The translations under genes were made by a program, and so were the position numbers. DNA of 64,000 nucleotides from CAVXDY01 sp963760715 (GTDB taxonomy: Bacteria > Actinomycetota > Thermoleophilia > Miltoncostaeales > Miltoncostaeaceae). Positions 8,310 through 17,195 of the stretch are shown here, one piece after another; position 1 is the stretch's first letter, and each line of letters starts with the position of its first letter. A model generated the notes under the pieces. That model had not been told where the DNA came from and did no database searches. It saw only the letters and a program-made list of their open reading frames with translations. The stretch spans positions 62,001 to 126,000 of the forward strand of contig CAVXDY010000007.1 in NCBI GenBank assembly GCA_963760715.1, written 5' to 3'.

Positions 8310-9203
8310 GCACCGGCGCCCTGGCGCCCCGCGCGGCCGCGCGCCCCCTGGCGGTCGCGGCCGACTACGTCCGGCTCACCAAGCCGCGCGTCATCTCCCT
8401 GCTGCTCGTCACCACGGCCGGCGCCATGTTCGTGGCGGCCGGCGGGGTGCCGGACGGCTGGCTGCTCGTGTGGACCCTCGTCGGCGGCTACCTGGCCGCG
8501 GGCGGCGCGAACGCGATCAACCACTACATCGACCGCGACATCGACGGGCGCATGGCGCGCACGACGACGCGGCCGGTGGTGGCCGGGCGGGTGGCGCCCG
8601 GGCGCGCGCTGGCCTTCGGGATCGGCCTCGGCGTGCTGAGCGCGCTCGTGCTCGGGACCATGGCGAACTGGCTGGCCGCCGCGCTGGCCCTGCTCGGGCT
8701 GGCCCTCTACGTGGGCGTGTACACGCTCTGGCTCAAGCGCACGACGGTGCACAACATCGTCATCGGCGGCTCGGCCGGGGCGGTGCCGCCGCTGGTGGGC
8801 TGGGCGGCCGTGACCGGCGATCTGAGCCTCACCGCCTGGCTGCTCTTCGCCATCGTCTTCTACTGGACCCCTCCCCACTTCTGGGCATTGGCGCTGATGC
8901 TGAAGCGCGACTACGCCGCGGCGGGCGTGCCGATGCTGCCGGTGGTGCGGGGCGAGGGGGAGACCAAGCGGCTCATCCTGCTCTGGAGCGTCGTCATGGT
9001 GGCGGTCTCGCTCCTCCCGGTCGCGTCGGGCGCGGCCGGGCCGTTCTACCTCGGCGGCGGCCCTCGTCCTGGGCGCCGTCTTCCTGGGGCTCGCGGCCCT
9101 GCTGGCGCGGGACGAGGGCATCGGCTGGGCGCGGGCGACCTTCCACTACTCCCTCATCTACCTCGCGCTGATCTTCCTGGCCCTCGTCATCGACGCGGCC
9201 TGA
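8306..9203 (+). CDS. ctaB: Protoheme IX farnesyltransferase (heme O synthase) CtaB, frameshifted
   Basis: This UbiA-superfamily membrane enzyme adds a farnesyl group to heme B to make heme O for the terminal oxidase. The first Asp-rich motif is N-H-Y-I-D-R-D-I-D-x-x-M-x-R-T, and W-T-P-P-H-F-W-A-L-A-L and K-R-D-Y-A-A-A-G-V-P-M-L-P-V are family hallmarks. The frame breaks in a GGCGGCGG stretch near 9055. Skipping one base restores a final transmembrane helix and a 298-residue protein ending at 9203, the normal length. The GTG overlaps the previous stop by 4 nt. Confidence 0.88.
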
Positions 9204-9209
9204 TCCCCG

Positions 9210-10421
9210 ATGGGGCGCGAGACCCCCGGCCGGGCGCGTGGGCCGGCGTTCCTCCTCTCGCCGCTCGGGATCGTCTTCACGACGGTCGTCATCGACCTCA
9301 TCGGGTTCGGGATCGTCCTGCCGATCCTGCCCCTCTGGGCCGAGACGTTCGGAGCGTCGCCCACTCAGATCGGCCTGCTGACCGCCTCGTACGCCGTCAT
9401 GCAGCTGATCTTCGCCCCGGTCTGGGGGCGCCTGTCCGACCGCTACGGCCGCCGCCCGGTGATCATGGCCTCGCTCGCCGGCAGCGCGGTGGCCGCGCTC
9501 CTCATCGGGGTCGCCGGGACCCTGCTGGTGCTGTTCCTGGCCCGCATCCTCCAGGGGGTCGCCGGAGCGTCCTACGCCGCCGCCCAGGCCTACGTGGCCG
9601 ACGTGACCGGGCCGCGTGACCGGGCCCGGGGCATGGGCCTGATCGGTGCGGCGTTCGGGATCGGCTTCATGCTGGGCCCCGCCCTCGGGGCGCTCTGCTC
9701 GGTGGTCGACCGGCGCCTGCCGTTCTTCGTCGCCGCGGCCCTGGCGGCGACGAACCTGCTGATCGCCTACCGGCGCCTGCCCGAGTCGCGGCGCGCCGGC
9801 GCACCGGCGGCGCCGGCCCCGCGGCTCGGCCTGCTGCGCCGGGCGTTCTCGCGCCGCGAGCTGGGCCCGCTCCTGGCGGTGTCGTTCATCGCCACCTTCG
9901 CCTTCGTGGGGATGGAGTCCACCTTCGCCCTCTTCGGCGAGCACCGCTTCGAGTACGGGCAGGTGGAGATGGGGCTCCTGTTCACCTACATCGGCGTGCT
10001 GGCGGCGCTGTCCCAGGGGGTGCTGGTGGGGAAGCTGGTGGAGCGCGGCGGGGAGTCCCGGGTGATGCTCGCGGGGCTGGCGGGCACGTCGGTGGCGCTG
10101 CTCGTCGTCGCGGTCTCCGAGAGCCTGTGGCTCCTGCTGGTGGGGCTGGCCCTCCTGGCCGTGGCCTCGGGGCTGGTGTTCTCCACCACCACGGCCCTCA
10201 TCTCCCTGGCCTCGGGCGAGCGGGAGCAGGGGTCCGTGCTCGGGCTGACGGCCTCGGTGGGCGGCGCGGCCCGGATCGCCGGGCCGGTGGTGGCCACGCT
10301 GCTCTTCCAGCACGCCGGCGTGGCCACCCCGCTCGTGCTGGGGGCGGTGCTCTTCGCGATCTGCGTGGCGGGGGCCGCCTGGACCGTCAGGCCCAGTCGG
10401 TCACCAGCCGCGGCGGCGTGA
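9210..10421 (+). CDS. MFS transporter (TetA/multidrug-efflux-like)
   Basis: A 403-residue major facilitator protein with about 12 transmembrane helices. The signature G-R-L-S-D-R-Y-G-R-R-P between helices 2 and 3 and the N-terminal D-L-I-G-F-G-I-V-L-P-I-L-P match drug:H+ antiporters of the TetA type. It starts 6 nt after the restored ctaB stop. Its last 35 nt overlap the 3' end of the convergent OsmC gene. Substrate cannot be read from the sequence. Confidence 0.88.
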   Translation: MGRETPGRARGPAFLLSPLGIVFTTVVIDLIGFGIVLPILPLWAETFGASPTQIGLLTASYAVMQLIFAPVWGRLSDRYGRRPVIMASLAGSAVAALLIGVAGTLLVLFLARILQGVAGASYAAAQAYVADVTGPRDRARGMGLIGAAFGIGFMLGPALGALCSVVDRRLPFFVAAALAATNLLIAYRRLPESRRAGAPAAPAPRLGLLRRAFSRRELGPLLAVSFIATFAFVGMESTFALFGEHRFEYGQVEMGLLFTYIGVLAALSQGVLVGKLVERGGESRVMLAGLAGTSVALLVVAVSESLWLLLVGLALLAVASGLVFSTTTALISLASGEREQGSVLGLTASVGGAARIAGPVVATLLFQHAGVATPLVLGAVLFAICVAGAAWTVRPSRSPAAAA

Positions 10422-10884
10422 CCAGGGTCTGCATGACGACGCAGTATCGCTCGGTCTTCTCGGCCAGCGACCGCAGCGTCTCCCCATCCACGCCCGGCGC
10501 CTCGATATCGAAGCGGACCCGGATCTCCTCGAAGCCCACGGGAACGTCGCGGCGGGTGCCCAGCGTCCCCTGGAGGTCGAGGTCGCCCTCCACGGTCACC
10601 CCGATCCGCTCGACCGGGATCTCCATCGCGGCGGCCACCATCTGGCAGGTGATCTGCGCGCAGGCCGCGAGCGCCCCCAGCAGCAGGTCCCCGGAGCAGG
10701 CCGCCCCGCCGGGCCCGCCCACGCCGGTGTGGGCCTCGGCCGCCTGGATGGCCCGACCGACCTCGATCGAGCAGGAGACCGGGACGCCCGTGGGGACGCC
10801 GGACGCGGTCAGCGTGATCCGGGAGCTGTCCGGATCGGCGCGGTAGCCGTCCTTGAGCGGCTTCTGAAGGGTGCGCACGTCCAT
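10387..10884 (-). CDS. OsmC family protein
   Basis: A 165-residue OsmC/Ohr-fold protein. The two redox cysteines of the family sit in the helix G-A-L-A-A-C-A-Q-I-T and in E-R-Y-C-V-V. OsmC-like proteins reduce organic hydroperoxides or act on persulfides; this one cannot be assigned more closely. The ATG at 10884 follows a strong AGGAGGAGG site. The 3' end overlaps the MFS gene by 35 nt, tail to tail. Confidence 0.85.
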   Translation of the reverse strand: MDVRTLQKPLKDGYRADPDSSRITLTASGVPTGVPVSCSIEVGRAIQAAEAHTGVGGPGGAACSGDLLLGALAACAQITCQMVAAAMEIPVERIGVTVEGDLDLQGTLGTRRDVPVGFEEIRVRFDIEAPGVDGETLRSLAEKTERYCVVMQTLVTPPRLVTDWA

Positions 10885-11058
10885 CGCGGTTCCTCCTCCT
10901 GGGTGCGGGGAACGGTGGGCCGGAGCGGCCTCCGCGGGTGCCGGGTCATCATGCCCACGATCGCGCCCCGTCCGCCCGGCCCGCGGTGGGGCCGGAACAC
11001 CGCTGGCGGGGGACGTGTGACCCTCGGGACGGGCTCGCTCCGCGGGGTTTCCAAGTGA

Positions 11059-11064
11059 TAGCTT
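11059..11064 (+). promoter_or_regulatory. Leaderless -10 element (TAGCTT) of coxB
   Basis: TAGCTT ends 6 nt before the GTG of coxB, so the transcript would start at or next to the start codon. No clear -35 box is seen. Confidence 0.45.
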
Positions 11065-11070
11065 GCCGCC

Positions 11071-11853
11071 GTGCTGAGGAGTCGTCACACCGTCCCCCTG
11101 CTCGTTCTGGCGGTCGTGATCGGGGGCGCATCGGCGGCGGTGGCCCTCCTCATCGACTGGCTCCCGGCGCAGGGCGCGCGGCAGGCCGAGAGGACCGACA
11201 CCCTCTTCTGGTTCGTGGTCTGGGCGTCGATCGTGATCTTCACGATCGTGATGACGTTCCTGATCTACTCGGCCTTCCGCTTCCGCGCCAAGCCCGGGGA
11301 CGAGAGCGACGGGCCGCCGATCCACGGCAACACCCGGCTCGAGATCGCCTGGACCGTGGTGCCGGCGATCCTGCTCGCCGTGATGGCCGTCTGGGCCTAC
11401 CTCGTCCTCTCCGACAACGAGGCCCTGGCCAGCGACCGGATGGTGGTCAACGTCACCGCCGAGCAGTTCGTCTGGAGCTTCACGTACCCCGGGGGCCAGG
11501 TCGCCTCGGGCGACCTTCGGCTGCCGCTGGGCCGGCAGGTGGAGCTGAAGATGCGCTCGAAGGACGTCATCCACGACTTCTACGTCGCGCAATTCCGGGT
11601 GAAGGAGGACGTGGTCCCGGGCATCACCACGCAGGTGATCGTGAACCCCGACAAGGTCGGGACGTACCAGGTGATCTGCGCGGAGCTCTGCGGCGCGGGT
11701 CACGGGGTCATGCGCGCGCGTGTGATCGTCATGCAACCCTCCGCCTACGACGCCTGGTACGCCCAGGCCCAGAGGGACGTCGCCGCCCAGTCCGCCCAGT
11801 CGTCAACGCCCGCCCCCGCCCCGACCTCCACCGCCCCCGCCACGACGCCGTGA
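11071..11853 (+). CDS. coxB: Cytochrome c oxidase subunit II
   Basis: The 260-residue CuA subunit of an aa3-type oxidase accepts electrons from cytochrome c. Two N-terminal transmembrane helices (with a preceding signal-like helix) lead to the periplasmic cupredoxin domain. CuA ligands are visible: H168 and the motif C203-A-E-L-C207-G-A-G-H211-G-V-M214. The C-terminus is a Pro/Ala/Thr tail with no fused cytochrome c; a separate cytochrome c lies three genes downstream. It is the first gene of coxB-coxA-coxC-cytochrome c. Confidence 0.95.
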   Translation: MLRSRHTVPLLVLAVVIGGASAAVALLIDWLPAQGARQAERTDTLFWFVVWASIVIFTIVMTFLIYSAFRFRAKPGDESDGPPIHGNTRLEIAWTVVPAILLAVMAVWAYLVLSDNEALASDRMVVNVTAEQFVWSFTYPGGQVASGDLRLPLGRQVELKMRSKDVIHDFYVAQFRVKEDVVPGITTQVIVNPDKVGTYQVICAELCGAGHGVMRARVIVMQPSAYDAWYAQAQRDVAAQSAQSSTPAPAPTSTAPATTP

Positions 11854-11879
11854 CGCGCACCCCGAGGTAGTCGGAGACC

Positions 11880-14645
11880 ATGGCCACCACCGCAGCCCAC
11901 GCACCCAGCCCCCCCGGCGGGCACGTCCACCACATGGACCCGCGCCCGCTGTCCTACTGGTGGAAGCGCTGCGTCCTCTGGAGCGTCGGGGGCGTCCTCT
12001 TCTCGTTCGCCCTCGTCTGGCTGCTGCGGAGCCTCTTCGGGATGACCCCGACGTGGGAGCCCGAGGTCTACACGACCGTCGCCGCGTTCCTCGGGTCGGT
12101 GTGCTTCCTGATCGGGATCGGCTGCTTCGACTGGTGGTGGAAGTGGATGACCGGGCGCCGAGTGGACTACGAGGACCACTCGATGCACGGCGCGCAGAGC
12201 TGGCGCGACTACTTCAAGGTCAACACCGACCACAAGGTCATCGGGACGCAGTACCTGGTGATCGTCTTCTTCTTCTTCGTGATCGGCGGCATCTTCGCCG
12301 AGCTGGTGCGGACCGAGCTGGCCACCCCCGGGCAGACGCTCGGGAACCAGCAGACCTACAACGGGCTGTTCAGCGTCCACGCGACGCTGATGATCTTCCT
12401 GTTCGTCATCCCCGCGTTCGCGGGCCTCGCCAACTACATCCTCCCGATCATGATCGGGGCGAAGGACATGGCGTTCCCGCGCCTGAACGCCCTCTCGGTC
12501 TGGATGCTCATCCCGGGCGGCCTGATGATGGCGATCAGCCCGCTCTTCGGGGCCTTCGCCACCGGCTGGACCGCCTACGTCCCGCTCTCCACCCAGGGCG
12601 GCACCGGACAGACGCTGTTCGAGGTCGGCGTCCAGTTCGCCGGCGCGAGCTCGATCGCCACGGCGATCAACTTCCTGGTGACCATCTTCACCATGCGCGC
12701 CCCGGGCATGACCGTGTGGCGCATGCCGCTCCTGGTCTGGGCCAACGCCACGACGTCGGCGCTCGTGGTCTTCGGCACGCCGTTCATCGCCGGCTCGCAG
12801 TTCATGACGCTCTTCGACCGCGTCATGGGGACGAACTTCTTCGACCCCACCCAGGGCGGCGACGTGATCATGTACCAGCACGTCTTCTGGTTCTACTCGC
12901 ACCCGGCCGTCTACATCATGATGCTGCCCGGCTTCGGGATCATCAGCGAGGTCATCGCCACCTTCTCGCGCAAGCCGATCTTCGGCTACCGCGCGCTGGC
13001 GTTCTCGACGGTCGCCATCGCGGTGCTGGGATTCGGCGTCTGGGCGCACCACATGTTCGTGAGCGGCATGGCCCCGTGGCTGCGCGTGCCGATGATGATC
13101 ACCACCATCATCATCGCCATCCCCACCGGCGTGAAGGTGTTCTCGTGGCTGGGCACCCTCTGGGGGGGGAAGATCCACCTCAAGACCCCCATGCTCTTCG
13201 CGATGGGGTTCCTCTGCACGTTCGTGATCGGCGGCCTCTCGGGCGTGATGCTGGGCACGATCCCGGTGGACATCCAGGTCACCGACACGTACTTCGTCGT
13301 GGCGCACATCCACTACGTCTTCGTCGGCGGCAGCCTCTTCACCATCTTCGCGGGCATCCACTACTGGTTCCCGAAGATGACCGGGCGGATGTACAACGAG
13401 CGGCTCGGCCAGATCACCTTCTGGGTGCTGTTCGTGGGCTTCAACGCCACGTTCCTGCCGATGCACTGGCTGGGCCTGCAGGGCATGCCGCGCCGCGTGG
13501 CCTCCTACGACCAGCGCTTCGAGACCCTGAACCAGGTCATCAGCGCCGCCTCGGTGATCATGACCATCGGGGTCCTGATCTTCTTCTACAACATGATCAC
13601 CTCGTGGCGGAGCGGTCCGATCGCCCCGTGGAACCCGTGGCGCGGGCGCACGCTGGAGTGGCTGGTCTCCTCGCCCCCGTCGCTCTTCAACTTCGAGGCG
13701 ACCCCCCAGGTGGTCGGCGGCCCGTACCAGTACGGCGTGCCCGGCGCGCGCCACGCCGTGGTGTTCGCGCCCGAGGAGATCGGCGGGGAGCTCACCGAGA
13801 CCGAGAAGCGCACGATCCTGGTCATCGCCAACCAGACCGTGGCCTCGAGCACCCTCATCGACGAGATCCGGCGGCGGGCCCACGAGGGCTTCTGGCGCTT
13901 CACGATCGCCGTACCCACCGAGGGCGGTGACGGGGAGGCCGCCGAGCGGCGGCTCCAGGCGGCCCTGTCGGTCCTGGCGGAGGCCGGCCTCGATGCCAGC
14001 GGCCTGTCGGTCCCGGGCGACCCGTTCGACGCCGTCGAGGCCGTGCTCCGGGACGAGGAGGTCTACGAGGTCATCCTCGCCACCTACCCGACCGGCAGCT
14101 CCGCGTGGATGGCCGACGACGTCCTGGACCGCCTCCGGAAGTCCACCCATCTCGGCGTCACCCGCGTGGTCGTGCGGGCCGAGGAGGCCCGGGAGCCCCT
14201 GGCCCGCGCGGGCGTGACCCAGGTCGCCGTCATCGCCGACGAGGCGCTGGGTGGAGAGGGCCTCTCGAAGGCGCTGCACGAGCGCGCCGACCGCGGCCCG
14301 ATCGGCGTTGTCCTGCTCGCGCCGATGGCCCTGGAGGGCCCGGGCTGGACCGACGACGCCGAGGCGCTGCGCGTGGCCACCGCCGAGCGGGTCCGTGCGG
14401 CCATCGACGCGCTCCAGGCGAGCGGGGTCCACGCCCGGGGCGAGGTGCTCGACGGCGACGCCGCCGCGGCCGCCCGCGTGGCGAGGGAGGCGTACTCGGC
14501 CGAGACGATCCTGGTCATCGCCACCCGGGGCAGCCGCCTCGACTCCGACGAGACCCTCGCGACGGTCCAGGCGGCGGCGGGCGCCGCCGCGGTCGAGCGC
14601 GTCGTGGTCGACGCCGAAGCCCCCACCTCGCCGGCCGGAAGCTAG
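11880..14645 (+). CDS. coxA: Cytochrome c oxidase subunit I with C-terminal universal-stress-like extension
   Basis: A 921-residue fusion. Residues 1-115 hold an extra two-helix N-terminal extension. Residues 115-610 are the catalytic heme-copper subunit: heme ligands H167 and H478, CuB ligands H341 and H390/H391, heme a3 ligand H476, and Tyr345 of the His-Tyr pair. The motif Y339-S340-H-P-A-V-Y lacks the Glu of A1 oxidases and marks an A2 (YS) enzyme. Residues 641-921 are soluble and look like two divergent universal-stress/adenine-nucleotide-hydrolase-like units, starting R-T-I-L-V-I-A-N and again Q-V-A-V-I-A-D. The long extension, not the catalytic core, is the odd part. No stop or frameshift separates the two parts. 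Confidence 0.93.
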   Translation: MATTAAHAPSPPGGHVHHMDPRPLSYWWKRCVLWSVGGVLFSFALVWLLRSLFGMTPTWEPEVYTTVAAFLGSVCFLIGIGCFDWWWKWMTGRRVDYEDHSMHGAQSWRDYFKVNTDHKVIGTQYLVIVFFFFVIGGIFAELVRTELATPGQTLGNQQTYNGLFSVHATLMIFLFVIPAFAGLANYILPIMIGAKDMAFPRLNALSVWMLIPGGLMMAISPLFGAFATGWTAYVPLSTQGGTGQTLFEVGVQFAGASSIATAINFLVTIFTMRAPGMTVWRMPLLVWANATTSALVVFGTPFIAGSQFMTLFDRVMGTNFFDPTQGGDVIMYQHVFWFYSHPAVYIMMLPGFGIISEVIATFSRKPIFGYRALAFSTVAIAVLGFGVWAHHMFVSGMAPWLRVPMMITTIIIAIPTGVKVFSWLGTLWGGKIHLKTPMLFAMGFLCTFVIGGLSGVMLGTIPVDIQVTDTYFVVAHIHYVFVGGSLFTIFAGIHYWFPKMTGRMYNERLGQITFWVLFVGFNATFLPMHWLGLQGMPRRVASYDQRFETLNQVISAASVIMTIGVLIFFYNMITSWRSGPIAPWNPWRGRTLEWLVSSPPSLFNFEATPQVVGGPYQYGVPGARHAVVFAPEEIGGELTETEKRTILVIANQTVASSTLIDEIRRRAHEGFWRFTIAVPTEGGDGEAAERRLQAALSVLAEAGLDASGLSVPGDPFDAVEAVLRDEEVYEVILATYPTGSSAWMADDVLDRLRKSTHLGVTRVVVRAEEAREPLARAGVTQVAVIADEALGGEGLSKALHERADRGPIGVVLLAPMALEGPGWTDDAEALRVATAERVRAAIDALQASGVHARGEVLDGDAAAAARVAREAYSAETILVIATRGSRLDSDETLATVQAAAGAAAVERVVVDAEAPTSPAGS

Positions 14646-14649
14646 TCGG

Positions 14650-15273
14650 TTGGCCACCACCGAGCCCCCGGTGACCGTCGGCCAGACGGTCGTGCCCCCG
14701 CCCTCGCGGGGGTCCCAGATCAGCAAGGGCGTGCTGTCGATGATCTTCTTCATCGGCTCCGAGGTGATGCTCTTCGGCTCGCTCTTCACGGCCTACTTCT
14801 TCGTCCGGTTCAACATCGCCGACCAGTGGCCGCCCGTGAACGCCCAGGGCCAGCCGTTCGAGCTGCCCAAGCTGATCACGGGGGTCAACACCGCGATCCT
14901 GGTCTCGTCGAGCTTCACCATCTGGTGGGCGGAGCACCGCCTGCGCCATGGCGACCGCAAGGGGCTCGCGCGCGGGCTCCTGGTCACGATCTTCCTCGGC
15001 GCGACGTTCCTGATCATCCAGATCAACGAGTACATCCACCTGGACTTCACGCCGCAGGACGGGGCGTTCGGGTCGACGTTCTTCATCCTCACCGGCACGC
15101 ACGGGCTCCACGTGTTCGTGGGCCTCACGATCCTCACCCTCTGCTACATCCGGGTGGTCAGGGCGAACGACTTCAGCCCCACGTGGGCCACGCCGCTCCA
15201 GGCGGGCAGCTTCTACTGGCACTTCGTCGACGTGGTCTGGGTGCTGCTCTTCGTGCTCGTCTACCTCATATGA
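14650..15273 (+). CDS. coxC: Cytochrome c oxidase subunit III
   Basis: A 207-residue subunit III with five predicted transmembrane helices, starting with the F-F-I-G-S-E-V-M-L-F-G segment and ending F-Y-W-H-F-V-D-V-V-W-V-L-L-F. This is the short five-helix form found in many actinobacteria. The start is taken as TTG at 14650, four bases after the coxA stop; an in-frame GTG eight codons later is the alternative. Its stop overlaps the ATG of the cytochrome c gene by 3 nt. Confidence 0.92.
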   Translation: MATTEPPVTVGQTVVPPPSRGSQISKGVLSMIFFIGSEVMLFGSLFTAYFFVRFNIADQWPPVNAQGQPFELPKLITGVNTAILVSSSFTIWWAEHRLRHGDRKGLARGLLVTIFLGATFLIIQINEYIHLDFTPQDGAFGSTFFILTGTHGLHVFVGLTILTLCYIRVVRANDFSPTWATPLQAGSFYWHFVDVVWVLLFVLVYLI

Positions 15274-15737
15274 CCGGCCTCATCGGATCACGGTGGCGCG
15301 CCGGCATCGCGGCGGCGCTGGCCCTCGGCCTCGGCTCGCTGGGTCTCACGGCCTGCGGGGGCGACGGCGCCACCCCGGACATCGCGGCCGGCAAGGTGAC
15401 GTTCTCCAACCTCTGCTCGAGCTGCCACACGCTGGCCGACTCCGGGAAGCCCCCGGCGAACATCGGCCCCAACCTGGACGACGCCTTCCGCGCCTCGCGG
15501 CAGGTGGGCATGAGCGAGCAGCAGTTCTCCGGCCTGGTCAAGGAGTGGGTCACCATCGCCCAGCCGCCGATGCCGCGGAAGCTGGTGCAGGGCCAGGATC
15601 TGGAGAACGTCGCCGCGTACATCGCGTCGGCGGCCGGCACGAACGCGGAGAGCCCGCCGCGCCCGGCGCCTCCCCCGACCCCCCAGGTGCCGGTGAACGA
15701 CCGCCAGCAGCTCGACCCGGCCGGGCCCCCCCCCTGA
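15270..15737 (+). CDS. Class I cytochrome c lipoprotein
   Basis: A 155-residue monoheme c-type cytochrome. The signal peptide ends in lipobox L-T-A-C (about residue 29). The heme site is C-S-S-C-H (about residue 50) and the axial Met is likely in Q-P-P-M-P. A Pro-rich tail follows. As the last gene of the oxidase operon it is the probable electron donor to CuA, doing as a separate lipoprotein what the fused cytochrome c of caa3 oxidases does. The frame ends in a run of nine Cs. Confidence 0.9.
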   Translation: MTGLIGSRWRAGIAAALALGLGSLGLTACGGDGATPDIAAGKVTFSNLCSSCHTLADSGKPPANIGPNLDDAFRASRQVGMSEQQFSGLVKEWVTIAQPPMPRKLVQGQDLENVAAYIASAAGTNAESPPRPAPPPTPQVPVNDRQQLDPAGPPP

Positions 15738-16438
15738 GCGGACGGCTCGCGGGCCACCGGGCGATCGTGACCGGTGCGTCGCGGGGGGTGGGACGCGCGG
15801 TGGCCGAGGCGTTCGCGGCGGAGGGGGCGCGGCTGGTGGTGACCGCCACCCGGCGCGAGCACCTCGACGCCCTGGCCGGGAAGGTCCGTGAGACGGGCGG
15901 CGCGGCGCACGCGCTCGCGCTGGACCTGGGCGACCGGGCGGCCGTCCGCGCCGCCGCCGCGGAGGCCCTCGCGGTGCTGGGGCGCGTGGACGTCCTGGTC
16001 AACAACGCCGGCCTGCTGGGCGAGCGCCGGCCGCTGGCCGGCTACCCGCTCGACCTCTGGGAGCGCGTCATGGCCGTGAACGTGACCGGTGCCCTGGCGC
16101 TGATCCAGTGCGTGCTGCCGGCCATGTCCCACGGGGGGGCGATCGTGAACGTCACCTCGGGCGCCGCCGGCCGGGCCACGTGGGGCGCCTACAGCATCTC
16201 CAAGCTCGCCCTCGACGGCATCACGGGGATGCTGCGGGAGGAGCTGGCGGACCGCGCCATCCGGTGCGTGGCCGTCAACCCCGGGCCCGCCCGCACCGCC
16301 ATGCGCGCGGCGGCCTATCCGGATGAGGATCCCGCCACCGTTCCCCACCCGTCCAGCCTCGTGGAGCCCTTCATCGCCATCGCGGCCGGGGCCGACCCGG
16401 GCCCGCACGTGGAGGCCGCGCAGTGGACGGGGCCCTGA
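15734..16438 (+). CDS. Short-chain dehydrogenase/reductase
   Basis: A classical SDR of about 234 residues. Visible are the Rossmann motif T-G-A-S-R-G-V-G, N-N-A-G, the catalytic Ser in N-V-T-S-G and Y-S-I-S-K, and P-G-P-A-R-T after it. No ATG, GTG or TTG precedes the Rossmann motif in frame. The start given is a CTG overlapping the cytochrome c stop, next to a nine-C run that may be miscounted. Substrate unknown. The 3' end overlaps the next gene by 16 nt. Confidence 0.82.
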   Translation: MSGRLAGHRAIVTGASRGVGRAVAEAFAAEGARLVVTATRREHLDALAGKVRETGGAAHALALDLGDRAAVRAAAAEALAVLGRVDVLVNNAGLLGERRPLAGYPLDLWERVMAVNVTGALALIQCVLPAMSHGGAIVNVTSGAAGRATWGAYSISKLALDGITGMLREELADRAIRCVAVNPGPARTAMRAAAYPDEDPATVPHPSSLVEPFIAIAAGADPGPHVEAAQWTGP

Positions 16439-17121
16439 CCGGCGTGCCGGGGCCGATCCCGCCCCTCGCGGCCACGAACGGGTGGCGCGATGTGCCGATC
16501 GAGCCGGTGGAGGAGGCCCTGGTGCCGGTGGCGGACATCGGCCGGCGGGTCCACGACGACCCGCGGTACCACGCCATGGGGCTGCCCGGGGCGGTCCCCC
16601 GCGGGTGGGTGCGCGAGGGGGTGGCGCACCGGCTGGCCGCCGCCGCGAGCGGTCTCCCCGACGGCCGGTCGCTGGTGGTGTGGGACGGCTACCGCACCAT
16701 CGAGACCCAGGCCGCCCTGTACCACGCCTACCTGGAGGAGCTGGCGATGATCCACGCCGACTGGCCCGCCGAGGCGCTCGAGGCGGCCGCCTCGCGGTAC
16801 GTCACCCCGCCCTCGCGCACGCTCTCGGCGCCCCCGCCGCACCTCACCGGGGGCGCGGTCAACGTCACCCTGGGCGACGGGGAGGGCCGGGCGCTCGAGC
16901 TCGGAACGGGCTTCGACGCCTTCGTCCCCGAGGCCGCCGCGCGGGCCCTCGAGGGAACGCCGGGGCCGACGCGCGACCTACGGCGAACGCTCTACTGGGC
17001 CATGAGCGCCCAGGGCTTCACGGCCTACCTCGAGGAGTGGTGGCACTTCGACTACGGCGACCAGTTCTGGGGCCTGGCGACGGGCCGCGCGGCATGTTAC
17101 GCGGGAACGGGGGTCCCGTAA
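16423..17121 (+). CDS. M15D (VanX/DdpX-like) D-Ala-D-Ala dipeptidase-like protein
   Basis: A 232-residue member of the zinc D,D-dipeptidase family. The W-D-G-Y-R-T substrate segment, G-T-G-F-D and the E205-W-W-H208 zinc/base motif are present. In the S-x-H-x6-D zinc motif the His is H140, but the expected Asp is Asn147. The Asp is a direct metal ligand in VanX, so activity may be changed or lost. The GTG at 16423 overlaps the SDR by 16 nt. In an actinobacterium this is more likely cell-wall dipeptide recycling than vancomycin resistance, as no vanH/vanA is nearby. Confidence 0.82.
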   Translation: MDGALTGVPGPIPPLAATNGWRDVPIEPVEEALVPVADIGRRVHDDPRYHAMGLPGAVPRGWVREGVAHRLAAAASGLPDGRSLVVWDGYRTIETQAALYHAYLEELAMIHADWPAEALEAAASRYVTPPSRTLSAPPPHLTGGAVNVTLGDGEGRALELGTGFDAFVPEAAARALEGTPGPTRDLRRTLYWAMSAQGFTAYLEEWWHFDYGDQFWGLATGRAACYAGTGVP

Positions 17122-17195
17122 GAGAGGGATTCCCCTCATGCGCGTCGCGGGCGCCCTCTCCTAGGGTCGGGGGTGAGCGAACCCAGGAGGCTGGC

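Noticed and set aside
11745..14789. 1014-codon minus-strand ORF opposite coxA and coxC
   Set aside because: It is a shadow of a strongly conserved plus-strand gene; the translation is low-complexity His/Arg/Asp/Gly text with no domain, as expected opposite high-GC3 coding DNA.
15270..16438. Cytochrome c-SDR fusion protein
   Set aside because: The two frames differ across the C-run and a stop lies between them; the two activities have no known fused relatives.
16423..17121. Vancomycin-resistance gene vanX
   Set aside because: No vanH, vanA, vanR or vanS nearby and the zinc-ligand Asp is replaced; cell-wall recycling or another role is more likely.
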